A stretch of 12,804 nucleotides of DNA from Verrucomicrobiales bacterium (lineage in GTDB: Bacteria; Verrucomicrobiota; Verrucomicrobiia; Limisphaerales; J093), in the NCBI GenBank assembly GCA_024233305.1, contig JACKPV010000052.1:1-12804 (forward strand), in the 5' to 3' direction. A model generated the notes under the pieces. That model searched no databases. It was not told the origin of the DNA and saw only the letters and a list, made by a program, of their open reading frames with translations. Positions 5,358 through 12,804 of this stretch are shown piece by piece. A program made the position numbers and the translations under genes. Numbering within the stretch: position 1 is the stretch's first letter; each line of letters starts with the position of its first letter.

Positions 5358-7166
5358 ATGAACGCAGAACTACTTGCCCGAGCCAAATCTCACGGATTCT
5401 CCGACCGGCAGATCGCCCGCCTGACCGGGCGCACGGAAGACGCCGTCCGCGCTGAACGTCATCAACTGGGGCTGTTTCCCGCCTACCGGCTGGTCGACAC
5501 CTGCGCGGCGGAGTTCGAGGCCTTCACGCCGTATTACTACTCGTCCTACGACCGGCACGATGACGAGGTGCGGCCCTCGGATCGGCGGAAGGTGATGATT
5601 CTCGGCGGCGGCCCGAACCGCATCGGGCAGGGCATCGAGTTCGATTATTGCTGCGTCCACGCCGCTTTTGCCCTGAAGGAGGCCGGCTTCGAGACCATCA
5701 TGGTGAACTCGAACCCGGAGACGGTCTCCACCGACTATGACACCAGCGACCGGCTTTACTTCGAGCCGTTGACGCTCGAGGACGTTCTTCACATCTACCA
5801 CCGGGAGAAGTGCTGGGGGGCCATCGCGCAGTTCGGCGGCCAGACGCCGTTGAACCTGGCCCTCGGGCTCCAGGCCAACGGGGTCAACATCATCGGTACC
5901 TCGCCGCAAAGCATCGAGGTCGCAGAGGACCGCAAGCTCTTCGCAGCCATGTTGCGGCGGCTCGGGATCGCCCAGCCGGCCAACGGCACGGCGACCAATG
6001 AAGAAGAGGCGCTCACCATCGCGCGTGAACTGGGCTATCCCGTGCTGGTGCGGCCTTCCTTTGTCCTCGGCGGTCGGGCCATGCAGATCGTCTATTCCGA
6101 CGCCGAGCTCCAGCGGTACATGCGGTTCGCCGTCGAGGCCTCTCCGAAACGGCCCGTGCTGGTCGACAAGTTCCTCGAAGACGCCATCGAGGTGGACGTG
6201 GATTGCATCGCGGACGTGGGGAACTTCGAGAACCCGGCAGACGGCACCATCGTGGTCGGCGGCATGCTTGAGCACATCGAGTTCGCCGGGGTGCATTCCG
6301 GCGACGCCGCCATGGTGCTCCCGCCCCACACGCTTTCCGAAGCGATCATCCGGACCATTCGCGAGCACACCCACGCGATGACCCGTGAGTTGCGCGTGTC
6401 GGGGCTTATGAACGTCCAGTACGCCGTGAAGGACGACGTGGTCTACGTGCTCGAGGTCAATCCCCGGGCGTCACGCACGGTTCCCTTTGTCAGCAAGGCG
6501 ATCGGCGCGCCGTTGGCCAAGCTGGCGGCGAAGGTGATGGCCGGCGCCACGTTGAAGGAACTGGGCTTCACCGATGAAGTCAGGCCTGCCTGTTGGGCGG
6601 TCAAGGAATCCGTGTTCCCGTTCAACCGGTTCCCCGGCCAGGACATCGTGCTGACCCCGGAAATGCGTTCGACCGGCGAGGTGATGGGCCTGGACGCCGA
6701 CCTCGGCGTGGCCTATGCCAAGTCGCAGATGGCCGCCGGCAGTCCGCTGCCGTTGTCCGGGCGGGTGTTCATCAGTGTCAGCGACGCTCACAAATCCCAT
6801 GTGGCGCAGGTGGCGCGACGGTTCGTGGAGCTGGGTTTCGCCGTCGTTTCGACGAGCGGAACGGCGGAGGTGCTGCGGGACGCGGGCATCGAAGTCGAGT
6901 CGGTCTTCAAGCTGCAGGAAGGCCGGCCCAACGCCCTTGATCTGCTCAAGAACCGGGAAATCCAGCTCGTCGTGAACACGCCTTCCGGGCAGGCGCCGCG
7001 CGCGGACGAGGTGAAGATCCGCTCGACGGCGGTGCTCACCGGCACGCCGATCATGACGACGCTGGGAGGCGCCCGGGCGGCGGCCCTGGCCATCGAGGCC
7101 CTGCAGCGTTCGGGCTACGCCGTGAAGGACCTCCAGACCTACCACGCCGAGGCGGGCGGCCGGTAG
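5358..7166 (+). CDS. carB: Carbamoyl-phosphate synthase large subunit, C-terminal half (split CarB)
   Basis: The product, about 602 residues, covers only the second half of CarB, normally about 1,070 residues. Residues 1-75 are the end of the oligomerisation domain (GFSDRQIA, then LVDTCAAEF). Residues about 78-465 are the second synthetase unit, which phosphorylates carbamate with ATP to give carbamoyl phosphate: GGGPNRIGQGIEFDYC (83-98), NSNPETVSTDYDTSDRLYFE, an ATP-grasp PSFVLGGRAM near 233-242 and EVNPRASRTVPFVSK near 366-380. Residues about 470-602 are the MGS-like allosteric domain, which binds effectors such as UMP or ornithine in enterobacteria. Key motifs are intact. A short insertion (VGNFENPADG) precedes VVGGMLEHIE compared with the E. 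coli protein. The start is ATG 5358; TTG 5346 would add four residues. No trace of the N-terminal bicarbonate-activating half or of carA lies upstream, so the remainder must be elsewhere. Split CarB is known from Methanocaldococcus jannaschii and Aquifex aeolicus. The product feeds arginine and pyrimidine synthesis. Confidence 0.93.
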   Translation: MNAELLARAKSHGFSDRQIARLTGRTEDAVRAERHQLGLFPAYRLVDTCAAEFEAFTPYYYSSYDRHDDEVRPSDRRKVMILGGGPNRIGQGIEFDYCCVHAAFALKEAGFETIMVNSNPETVSTDYDTSDRLYFEPLTLEDVLHIYHREKCWGAIAQFGGQTPLNLALGLQANGVNIIGTSPQSIEVAEDRKLFAAMLRRLGIAQPANGTATNEEEALTIARELGYPVLVRPSFVLGGRAMQIVYSDAELQRYMRFAVEASPKRPVLVDKFLEDAIEVDVDCIADVGNFENPADGTIVVGGMLEHIEFAGVHSGDAAMVLPPHTLSEAIIRTIREHTHAMTRELRVSGLMNVQYAVKDDVVYVLEVNPRASRTVPFVSKAIGAPLAKLAAKVMAGATLKELGFTDEVRPACWAVKESVFPFNRFPGQDIVLTPEMRSTGEVMGLDADLGVAYAKSQMAAGSPLPLSGRVFISVSDAHKSHVAQVARRFVELGFAVVSTSGTAEVLRDAGIEVESVFKLQEGRPNALDLLKNREIQLVVNTPSGQAPRADEVKIRSTAVLTGTPIMTTLGGARAAALAIEALQRSGYAVKDLQTYHAEAGGR

Positions 7167-7188
7167 CCCGTCAGGACTGTCGCTCCGT

Positions 7189-7218
7189 CCCCGGTCGAAC
7201 AGCCCGAAGCCCCCGGGG
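7189..7218. terminator. Possible hairpin between convergent genes
   Basis: CCCCGG (7189-7194) and CCGGGG (7213-7218) form a 6 bp GC stem with an 18 nt loop in the 106 bp gap between carB and the SYLF gene, which converge. It could end transcription from either side. There is no T-run on either strand and the loop is long, so this is a weak call. Confidence 0.25.
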
Positions 7219-7272
7219 TGACGCGGCCGGCCCGATCGGCTTTCGCTTGGCGCCCCGCCTCCCGATCGTCCG

Positions 7273-7950
7273 TCACCGGGCGGCCTCGTCTAGCTTCTTG
7301 CCGAGCGCGCGCGCGGTCTCTGACGGCTCCACCCCGCCCTCAAAGAGGATCTCCTTGGTCGAGTAGAACCGCCCGTAGTAGCGCTCGTTCGCCTTGTCAT
7401 TGGCGGACACCGAACCGCCTTTCACGACCGCGCCGCCGTACAGTCCCTTCGCCTGTCCGAAAACGAGCACCGGGGGCAGGTCGGTGAAGTTCTCCCCGAC
7501 CCCGCCACTGCTTGAACCTCCGGTTCCGCCCGCCTCACCGCCGAAGTTGACCTTGGGGTTGATGAGCCGGTTCCGCGCGGAATCGTTCATCAGGAGAATC
7601 ACGCTGAAGGTGTTTTTGCCGCCGATTTGGGCGCCGAAACTGCCCTGGTGGCTGCTCATGAACGCCAGCGGGCTCCAAGCGCCGTCGGTGCGGACCATTG
7701 CCACGCCGAAACCTTGTTCGTAGCCAACGATGAACCCGCCCTTGGTCCGTTCCATCAGGATCACGCCCTTCGCCTGTTTGAGTTTCTCCGCCGGAATGCG
7801 CGCCTCGGAATCGGCCTGCAGCGTATCAAACCGGGCCATCAACTTGCGGACCCGATTGTCGAGCTCGCTTTGGGTCTGGGCAAAGGCCGTGGTCGCAAGC
7901 CCGAGCGCCAGAATCGCCAGGACGAGGCCGTTCTTAAGAAAGGTTGCCAT
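7273..7950 (-). CDS. Secreted SYLF-domain (Ysc84-type) lipid-binding protein
   Basis: The 225-residue product has a clear signal peptide (MATFLKNGLVLAILALGLATTAFA, cut before QTQS). The mature part matches the SYLF/Ysc84 pattern: a helix leading to AKGVILME, then GGFIVGYEQGFGVAMVR, SPLAFMSSHQGSFGAQIGG, VILLMN, and after a Gly/Ser-rich loop (GGTGGSSSGG) VLVFGQAKGLYGGAVVKGG and the closing YYGRFYSTKEILFEG. SYLF domains in eukaryotes bind phosphoinositides and other membranes; bacterial members are exported, and their role is poorly known. ATG 7950 is chosen because the signal peptide begins there; the frame continues upstream but without coding character. There is no lipobox cysteine, so it should be a free periplasmic protein. 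It follows the barrel gene on the same strand after 330 bp, so it may have its own promoter. Family assignment is confident; physiological role is unknown. Confidence 0.87.
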   Translation of the reverse strand: MATFLKNGLVLAILALGLATTAFAQTQSELDNRVRKLMARFDTLQADSEARIPAEKLKQAKGVILMERTKGGFIVGYEQGFGVAMVRTDGAWSPLAFMSSHQGSFGAQIGGKNTFSVILLMNDSARNRLINPKVNFGGEAGGTGGSSSGGVGENFTDLPPVLVFGQAKGLYGGAVVKGGSVSANDKANERYYGRFYSTKEILFEGGVEPSETARALGKKLDEAAR

Positions 7951-8279
7951 AGGTATCGTCTTCAGGTTCGCTTCGCGGTTCGGTTCCAGTCTCATTGAGC
8001 CTGCTCCGACCCACATTGTATCGGCACCAGGAAACGCCATTTGCAGGAACCCCGCAACTCCTGTTCGGCTTCGGGCGCGCCGTGCCGATGCGCTCAAAGC
8101 CGGCCGCGGGCGCCGATCTGGACTGGATTCCCCGAGAAGGGAGCATCGCCCGCTGCCCTCCTGGCGGCTCGGTGGCCGGCGTCCCTGTTGCCGATTCAGG
8201 AAACCAAACGACTCCAGGGCCTCTTCGATCTCGGATCGCCGGTCCACGCCATTCGAGGTCTCCGGTTCCCGGGTCACCT
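7951..8279. other. Intergenic gap upstream of the SYLF gene
   Basis: The 329 bp between the barrel gene and the SYLF gene hold no convincing gene. On the minus strand a TACAAT word (8015-8020 complement) lies 65 bp before the SYLF ATG and could be a -10 box, but the matching -35 position reads CAAATG, a poor fit. No hairpin with a T-run was seen after the barrel gene. I see nothing else specific. Confidence 0.4.
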
Positions 8280-9137
8280 TCATTTTGGGAGCAGGACCTG
8301 GAGTTGGAAACGAAGCTGCCAGTCCGGACCGTTGTCCGGCGTGACCACGTTGTAGTAGGCGCCAAGCTGCAAGTTGACCGGCAACCTGCCCAACCGGTGG
8401 ATCTTGCCGACGCCACCCCCCACCGGCACCAGCCATTCGTCCCCGGAACGGTTCTCCCAATCAGCGGTGATGATCGGCGCCGTGTTGAGATACCAGCCGT
8501 GGGGCAGGTTGTAGTTGATGAAAGGCTGAATCAGCGTGCGGTTGAAGGGCCGACCCCGCCAGCCGGCAAAATCCCATTGATGATTGGCGAGTAATCCGAA
8601 CACCCAGGGTTCGCTCATCTTGAGGACAACCGCTGCCGGCCCCGCGGCCCATTTTCCAGAGGTCAGCAGGGAATCCGTGCCGGTCGGCAGGGTGAACGTG
8701 GGCCCGGCACCCCAAATCCACGACGAAGGTCTCGACGGCGCCAGGAAGCAGGTCGGATTCAGGTCTCCCAACCCGGAGACGCCCGGCACGCCCGCCGCCG
8801 GGGATTCCTGACTGATGATGGGGGTGATGAGACGCGTGATCAGATTCCAGTCCTCCGTCAACTCGAACGGAACGACCGGTTGGATGTTGAGCACCCAGCG
8901 CGTGGCGTGTTTGGGACCGATGCCGAAGTCGAAGTTGTTCTGCAGCGGCACACTGATCAGGTCGCTCACCGGGTTCTGCGTCTTTGCCCGAAGTGACTCG
9001 TCGGTGCCGACCGCGCTTTTGGCCGGCTTTTCACCTGTTTCTGTTTCCGTCGCCGCAATGGCTTCGGCGGTCGTAAACGCGGACAACAGCACCGCCACAA
9101 TCAGCGGTCCAAGGGTTGAAGTGGTGGCCCTATTCAT
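8280..9137 (-). CDS. Predicted outer-membrane beta-barrel protein (MetA-pathway / transporter-like)
   Basis: The 285-residue product has a signal peptide (MNRATTSTLGPLIVAVLLSA... ending AIA near residue 28) and a short charged linker. The mature part consists of alternating short amphipathic strands and turns: PVSDLISVPLQNNFDFGIG, WVLNIQPVVPFEL, WNLITRLITPII, WIWGAGPTFTLPTG, WVFGLLANHQWDF, TLIQPFINYNLPHGWYLNTAPIITADW, and a final NLQLGAYYNVV and WQLRFQLQVLLPK. This resembles the putative outer-membrane channel family related to the phenol-degradation meta-pathway (MetA) proteins, often annotated simply as transporter. The terminal residue is Lys rather than the usual Phe, but the last strand is otherwise barrel-like. 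The start ATG overlaps the sulfatase stop (ATGAATAG), an 8 bp overlap typical of translational coupling. It is likely a porin or channel working with the sulfatase; substrate unknown. Confidence 0.75.
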   Translation of the reverse strand: MNRATTSTLGPLIVAVLLSAFTTAEAIAATETETGEKPAKSAVGTDESLRAKTQNPVSDLISVPLQNNFDFGIGPKHATRWVLNIQPVVPFELTEDWNLITRLITPIISQESPAAGVPGVSGLGDLNPTCFLAPSRPSSWIWGAGPTFTLPTGTDSLLTSGKWAAGPAAVVLKMSEPWVFGLLANHQWDFAGWRGRPFNRTLIQPFINYNLPHGWYLNTAPIITADWENRSGDEWLVPVGGGVGKIHRLGRLPVNLQLGAYYNVVTPDNGPDWQLRFQLQVLLPK

Positions 9138-11529
9138 GATCCGGCGAGGGGATGAAACCCATGTCTTTGTTTGCGAGGTTCTTGAAATGGAGTCGCTTCA
9201 GAGTTCCCTCGAACTCGAACGGCGCCTTGTTGAAATAGCCGTCCGCAACCGGCGAACTGGTGTCCATGCCCACATCGAACGTCTCCGAGGCGGTGAAGAC
9301 GGAGGGGATGGCGCGCCGGACGGTGCCGGTGGCCGCCTCCCCGCCGTTGATCGAGAACTTGAGTTCGGCGGGCGCTCCGCGTTGCCGCGGAGTCCTCATC
9401 TCGAACGCGATGGAGACCTCACCGGCCGGCAGCTTGCCGACCTTGATCTTGTCGCGTTTCAGCAACAGCGCGCTGTATTCGTAGTAAAGAACGCCATCCA
9501 CGGCATAGAGGCTCACGCCACCGGCATAGCCTCCCATGGCGAAGAGGACGCCGTTGACGCCGTCGGGGACCTCGGCCTCGATCTCCGCTCGCAGGTTGCC
9601 GTTGCGCACATTGGGCGCCTGGCTTTCGGGGATCCGCGTCATCCCCTCGAACAAAGTCCACTCGGTATTCGAGCTACGCTTCATCTCCTGCGGGTTGAGC
9701 CCGGTGTACAGGGCACCGCCGATGGGCAGCACCTGGTTCTCCTCAGCCTCCCACATGAACCGGGCCTTCAACTCCGCCAGCTTGCCGGGGTGTTCGGAGG
9801 CCAGGTCGTCCATCAGCGAGTAGTCCCGGCGGGTGTCGAACAGTTGCCAATTATCGTCCATGGGGTTCCATTGCGCCAGGTCCGGCATTTGGGCCACCCA
9901 CGGGGTCCGCGGCCCGAAGGTGCTGGCCATCCAGCCCTCGTGATAGATGCCGCGGCTGCCCAGGCACTCGAAGTACTGGGTCGCCTTCTGCTCCAGCGCG
10001 TCGGCCGAGTCGAACGTGTAGGCAAAGCTGACCCCGTCGATGGGATCCTGCACGTGGCCATCCACGACCTTGGGGGGCTGGATTCCCAGGATGTCGTAGA
10101 TCGTCGGCACCACATCGTTGACGTGGGTGAACTGCGAACGTGGCGTCCTGTCCGGCGTGATCCGCTTTGGCCAGGAGATGACCATGGGCGTGCGGGTGCC
10201 GCCCCAGTCGGCGGCGATCAGTTTCGTGTAACGGAATGGACTGTCGCCGGCCCAGGCCCAGGCGGCGTGGTACATGTTGTCCATCTTCGGCCCGCCGATG
10301 GCGTCGAGCCCTCCCAACCCCTCCGCCACGGCAATATGCTCGGCCACCGTGCTTGGGATCCCGTTTTGGGAGTTCAGTTCCGCCACGCTGCCGTCGATGC
10401 CCTCGGCCGAGGCGCCGTTGTCCGAGACGATGTAAAGGACCAACGTGTTGTCGCGAATCCCCCGGGCCTCCAGTTCATCGATCAGTTTGCCCACCTGGGC
10501 GTCGGTATGTTCCAGGAAACCGGCATACACCTCCATCAACCGTGCCTGGAAGGCGCGCTCCTTGGCGGGGATCTTGGTCCAGGCCGGCATTCCTTCCGGA
10601 CGCGGCGCCCGTACGGTGTCGGCGGGGATCCAGCCCATCGCCTTCTGTCGCTCGAAGACCCGCTTCTGATACGCGTCCCAGCCGTCGTCGAACCTGCCCT
10701 GGTACTTGTCCGCCCACTCGCGGGCCACGTGATGGGGACCATGCACGGCGCCCGGGGTCCACCACATCAGGAATGGCCGATCCGGATTCATGGCGAGGTG
10801 ACGGCGCATCCAGGTGATGGCCTTTTCGGCCATGGCCTCGGTCAGGTGGAAGTCCTCGTAGTTGTCCACGTGGGGCATCGAGATCGGCGTCGTGTTCTCC
10901 CACAGGGTGGGTTCCCACTGGGAGGTTTCGCCGGCGATGAAACCGTAGAAGTAATCGAAGCCCCGCCCCGTCGGCGTCCGATCATAAGGACCGTTGGCGA
11001 TCTGTTCGACCGGCGTGTTGTGGTCCTTGCCAAAGGCCGCCGTGCCATACCCGTAGTAGCGCAGCACCTCGGCAATCGTTGCCGACGACTTCGGGATCAC
11101 GCCGCTGTAGCCATCCCAGTCGTTGGCAAACTCGGCAATGATGCCGGCACCGACCCGATGATGGTTCCGGCCGGTCATGAGGGAGGCCCGGGTTGGCGAG
11201 CACATCGCGGTGGTGTGAAAGCGGTTGTAGGAAATGCCCTCGCTGGCCAGACGGGAAAGGGTGGGCGTGTGAATCTCGCCCCCGAACGTGTCCGGCTGTC
11301 CGAACCCGGCGTCGTCAAACATCACGATCAGAATATTGGGGGCGTCCTCGGGCAGGTGGCGCGGCTGCTCGCGCCATCGGTGGACAGATTCCTGCATCGT
11401 CGGGCCGACCTTGCCGCCCATGGGCGGATCGGGGAACGGCAGGAAGTCCTGGGCCCTGGCGTTAACCGGGGTGAGAACCACGGCCGCCGCTGCCGCGCGA
11501 AGGAGGGTCTTGAGGGAATGATTGCTCAT
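9130..11529 (-). CDS. Secreted formylglycine-dependent arylsulfatase
   Basis: The 799-residue protein hydrolyses sulfate esters outside the cytoplasm. Residues 1-26 are a signal peptide (basic start, Ala-rich core, NARA before QD). The alkaline-phosphatase-fold sulfatase domain spans about 63-590: metal ligands in VMFDDAGFG (D72, D73), the formylglycine signature CSPTRASLMTGR with C110 as the residue to be converted and R114, FGKDHNTP with K168 and H170, and SDNG with D370/N371. WGGTRTP (442-448) stands where many sulfatases have KGGT-type residues. PTGRGFDYFYGFIAGE and the choice of KDH resemble large actinobacterial and proteobacterial AtsA-type arylsulfatases. The last 200 residues are beta-rich and probably form the C-terminal sandwich of this long subfamily. 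Activity needs a formylglycine-generating enzyme (FGE or anSME), not present here. The gene starts 27 bp after DUF1254 and overlaps the barrel gene by 8 bp, so the three look like one operon. No strong ribosome binding site precedes the ATG. Natural substrate unknown. Confidence 0.92.
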   Translation of the reverse strand: MSNHSLKTLLRAAAAAVVLTPVNARAQDFLPFPDPPMGGKVGPTMQESVHRWREQPRHLPEDAPNILIVMFDDAGFGQPDTFGGEIHTPTLSRLASEGISYNRFHTTAMCSPTRASLMTGRNHHRVGAGIIAEFANDWDGYSGVIPKSSATIAEVLRYYGYGTAAFGKDHNTPVEQIANGPYDRTPTGRGFDYFYGFIAGETSQWEPTLWENTTPISMPHVDNYEDFHLTEAMAEKAITWMRRHLAMNPDRPFLMWWTPGAVHGPHHVAREWADKYQGRFDDGWDAYQKRVFERQKAMGWIPADTVRAPRPEGMPAWTKIPAKERAFQARLMEVYAGFLEHTDAQVGKLIDELEARGIRDNTLVLYIVSDNGASAEGIDGSVAELNSQNGIPSTVAEHIAVAEGLGGLDAIGGPKMDNMYHAAWAWAGDSPFRYTKLIAADWGGTRTPMVISWPKRITPDRTPRSQFTHVNDVVPTIYDILGIQPPKVVDGHVQDPIDGVSFAYTFDSADALEQKATQYFECLGSRGIYHEGWMASTFGPRTPWVAQMPDLAQWNPMDDNWQLFDTRRDYSLMDDLASEHPGKLAELKARFMWEAEENQVLPIGGALYTGLNPQEMKRSSNTEWTLFEGMTRIPESQAPNVRNGNLRAEIEAEVPDGVNGVLFAMGGYAGGVSLYAVDGVLYYEYSALLLKRDKIKVGKLPAGEVSIAFEMRTPRQRGAPAELKFSINGGEAATGTVRRAIPSVFTASETFDVGMDTSSPVADGYFNKAPFEFEGTLKRLHFKNLANKDMGFIPSPDHE

Positions 11530-11556
11530 GGCGTTATGCTTTGGTCGTTACGTGGT

Positions 11557-12804
11557 TCAATCCGCGGGTTTCAGTTCGCCCAGCCGCCAGCTCTCGTCGA
11601 ACCAGGGCTCCAAGGGGCCATACAGGCGCAGCACCGTGAACCAGCCCTTGCCGGGAACGGTCGGCACCCAGTTGGATTCCTTCTCGTCCGGCGGCTCGGG
11701 CCCGAACCAGATGGTGGTGCTCCCGTCGGCATTGGCCTGCACCGTCCCGCTCTGGCTGCTGACGCTTGGGAATGGGGTGCTTGCCGTCTGCAGCAGGGAG
11801 CGGGTCTGCGGGTCGTAGTTCACAAAGGACCAGGAATCCTTGGCCGGGATGCCGGCCGGCAACGTGAGCGAATAGGTCTTCGAGCCGTCGAGGTAGTCCC
11901 CGTTGGCGTCGAGGGCGGCGACCGCGTACTGCGAGCCAACACCGACCATCTTGGCCACCATCGCAGGAGTCACCGCCGTGTATCCGTAGTGGAACATGGT
12001 CCTCGCATCGAGATCGCGTGCGCCGCTTTCGCGCAGGAACTCGTGGCTGCCGCCAACGAAGGGGTTGAACCAGACCGAGTCCTCGTAAACGAGCGCCCGC
12101 GGGTCGCGGGCCCGGAACGAGATCGCACGTGCGGTCGCATTACCGACGGCGGCCGCGTCCGCGAGGATCTCGGTCATGCGTGCATCAGGCGCGAAGGGCT
12201 TGCCTTTCTCGATGCCGATGGCCGCCAGCAGGCCCAACAGTTCGGGGCTGAAGGCCGTCGCGGGCTCTTCATCGATCACCGCGCGGACTTCCTCGTAGAA
12301 GTGTATATCGTTGGCGTGAATCGTGTTGTGAAACCGTCCGGAGATGTTGACGAACTTCATGTTCGCCGTGTCGGACGACCCGCCCAGCGGATAGACCTTG
12401 ATCAGCTTTTTGGCGGCCTCGATCGCGGGCCCGGGATCGCCGTCGACCAGGAAGCCCCGCCAGAACATCATGTTCCGGTAGGTTGGCGAACGGTAAGTGA
12501 AGTGGCCGTCGGGTTCCTCGCCCTCCCAGTTCGGTGGCAGGTAGAGGTACTTGCCGCCCTGGCCGCGATCCGGTCCGGCGTTGCCCATGTCGGCGACGTA
12601 GCGGAAGAAGCGGTCGTTGACCATTCCCAGCGTGTTCGGCGGGCTCTCGACGACGATCGGGCCGTCACGCAGATCGAGCACCCCCCCGATGTAGACACTC
12701 TCGGTGTTGGGTGTCAGGTAGAGCGCCCGGGCATCCAGCAGCTTCTCGGTGATGGAGATGGCGCCGTTCCGATCGACACCCAAGGTTGCGATGCCGTCGA
12801 GCAT
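11557..12804 (-). CDS. DUF1254/DUF1214 protein, 5' end beyond the window
   Basis: The visible 415 codons have an ATG exactly at the window edge, but the frame is open there. Family members usually have a signal peptide and some tens of residues before the motif seen at the start here (LDGIATLGVDRNG), so the true start is probably outside. The DUF1254 part is at about 10-125 (YLTPNTESVYIGGVLDLRDGPIVVE, then FFRYVADMG and GGKYLYLPP). The DUF1214 part is at about 285-410 (YAVAALDANGDYLDGSKTYSLTLP, SWSFVNYDPQTRSLL, and the hallmark GKGWFTVLRLYGPLEPWFDESWR). Between them is a helical region with conserved-looking acidic residues. The biochemical function of the family is not established; members are often exported and found beside hydrolases or transporters. 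Here it is the first visible gene of the run with the sulfatase and barrel genes, 27 bp upstream of the sulfatase. Confidence 0.88.
   Translation of the reverse strand: MLDGIATLGVDRNGAISITEKLLDARALYLTPNTESVYIGGVLDLRDGPIVVESPPNTLGMVNDRFFRYVADMGNAGPDRGQGGKYLYLPPNWEGEEPDGHFTYRSPTYRNMMFWRGFLVDGDPGPAIEAAKKLIKVYPLGGSSDTANMKFVNISGRFHNTIHANDIHFYEEVRAVIDEEPATAFSPELLGLLAAIGIEKGKPFAPDARMTEILADAAAVGNATARAISFRARDPRALVYEDSVWFNPFVGGSHEFLRESGARDLDARTMFHYGYTAVTPAMVAKMVGVGSQYAVAALDANGDYLDGSKTYSLTLPAGIPAKDSWSFVNYDPQTRSLLQTASTPFPSVSSQSGTVQANADGSTTIWFGPEPPDEKESNWVPTVPGKGWFTVLRLYGPLEPWFDESWRLGELKPAD

Noticed and set aside
3443..5386. 647-codon minus-strand open frame opposite the membrane glycosyltransferase-type gene
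   Set aside because: Its translation is Arg/His/Gln/Glu-rich with no domain, whereas the plus strand gives coherent membrane segments and family motifs.
7951..8460. Upstream extension of the SYLF reading frame to 8460
   Set aside because: The extension lacks coding character and would bury the clear signal peptide that begins at 7950.
1..12804. tRNA, rRNA, CRISPR array, integrase, or insertion sequence gene
   Set aside because: Read for these by eye on both strands; no recognisable motif, repeat-spacer pattern or transposase domain was seen.

Overview
This is a 12.8 kb, GC-rich bacterial chromosomal window. Its genes are strongly biased to G or C at third codon positions, which leaves long spurious open frames on the opposite strands. 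Several exported or outer-membrane-type products point to a Gram-negative didermic bacterium. The overall flavour (DUF2202, an NtrC-type regulator, a PMT-like membrane protein, a large secreted sulfatase, a SYLF protein) suits a Verrucomicrobiota- or PVC-like organism. That assignment is inference; no rRNA or other taxonomic marker is present. No tRNA, rRNA, CRISPR array, integrase or transposase gene was seen.

Left part (1-2121): a small membrane protein whose 5' end is unclear because of the window edge; a 440 bp non-coding stretch with two adjacent imperfect palindromic modules (527-578 and 593-669) that look like REP/MITE-type remnants; a minus-strand exported DUF2202 ferritin-like protein with a Gly/Gln-rich tail; and a 362 bp divergent intergenic region with a G-quadruplex-type tract, four GGGAC boxes and a small palindrome.

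Middle part (2122-7166, plus strand): an NtrC-family sigma-54 response regulator with no sensor kinase beside it; a PMT/ArnT-like (GT-C) polytopic membrane protein; and, 22 bp after its stop, a gene for only the C-terminal half of the carbamoyl-phosphate synthase large subunit (CarB). That half carries the carbamate-phosphorylating ATP-grasp domain and the MGS-like allosteric domain. The N-terminal half is not in the window, so CarB appears to be split between separate loci.

Right part (7273-12804, minus strand): a convergent cluster transcribed in the order DUF1254/DUF1214 protein (5' end beyond the window), a secreted formylglycine-type arylsulfatase and an outer-membrane beta-barrel, then, after a 330 bp gap, a secreted SYLF-domain protein. 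DUF1254 and sulfatase are 27 bp apart, and sulfatase and barrel overlap by 8 bp, so the first three look like one operon. They could form an exported module that hydrolyses sulfate esters and moves material across the outer membrane. This is the best candidate for an under-described system here, but its substrate cannot be read from the sequence.
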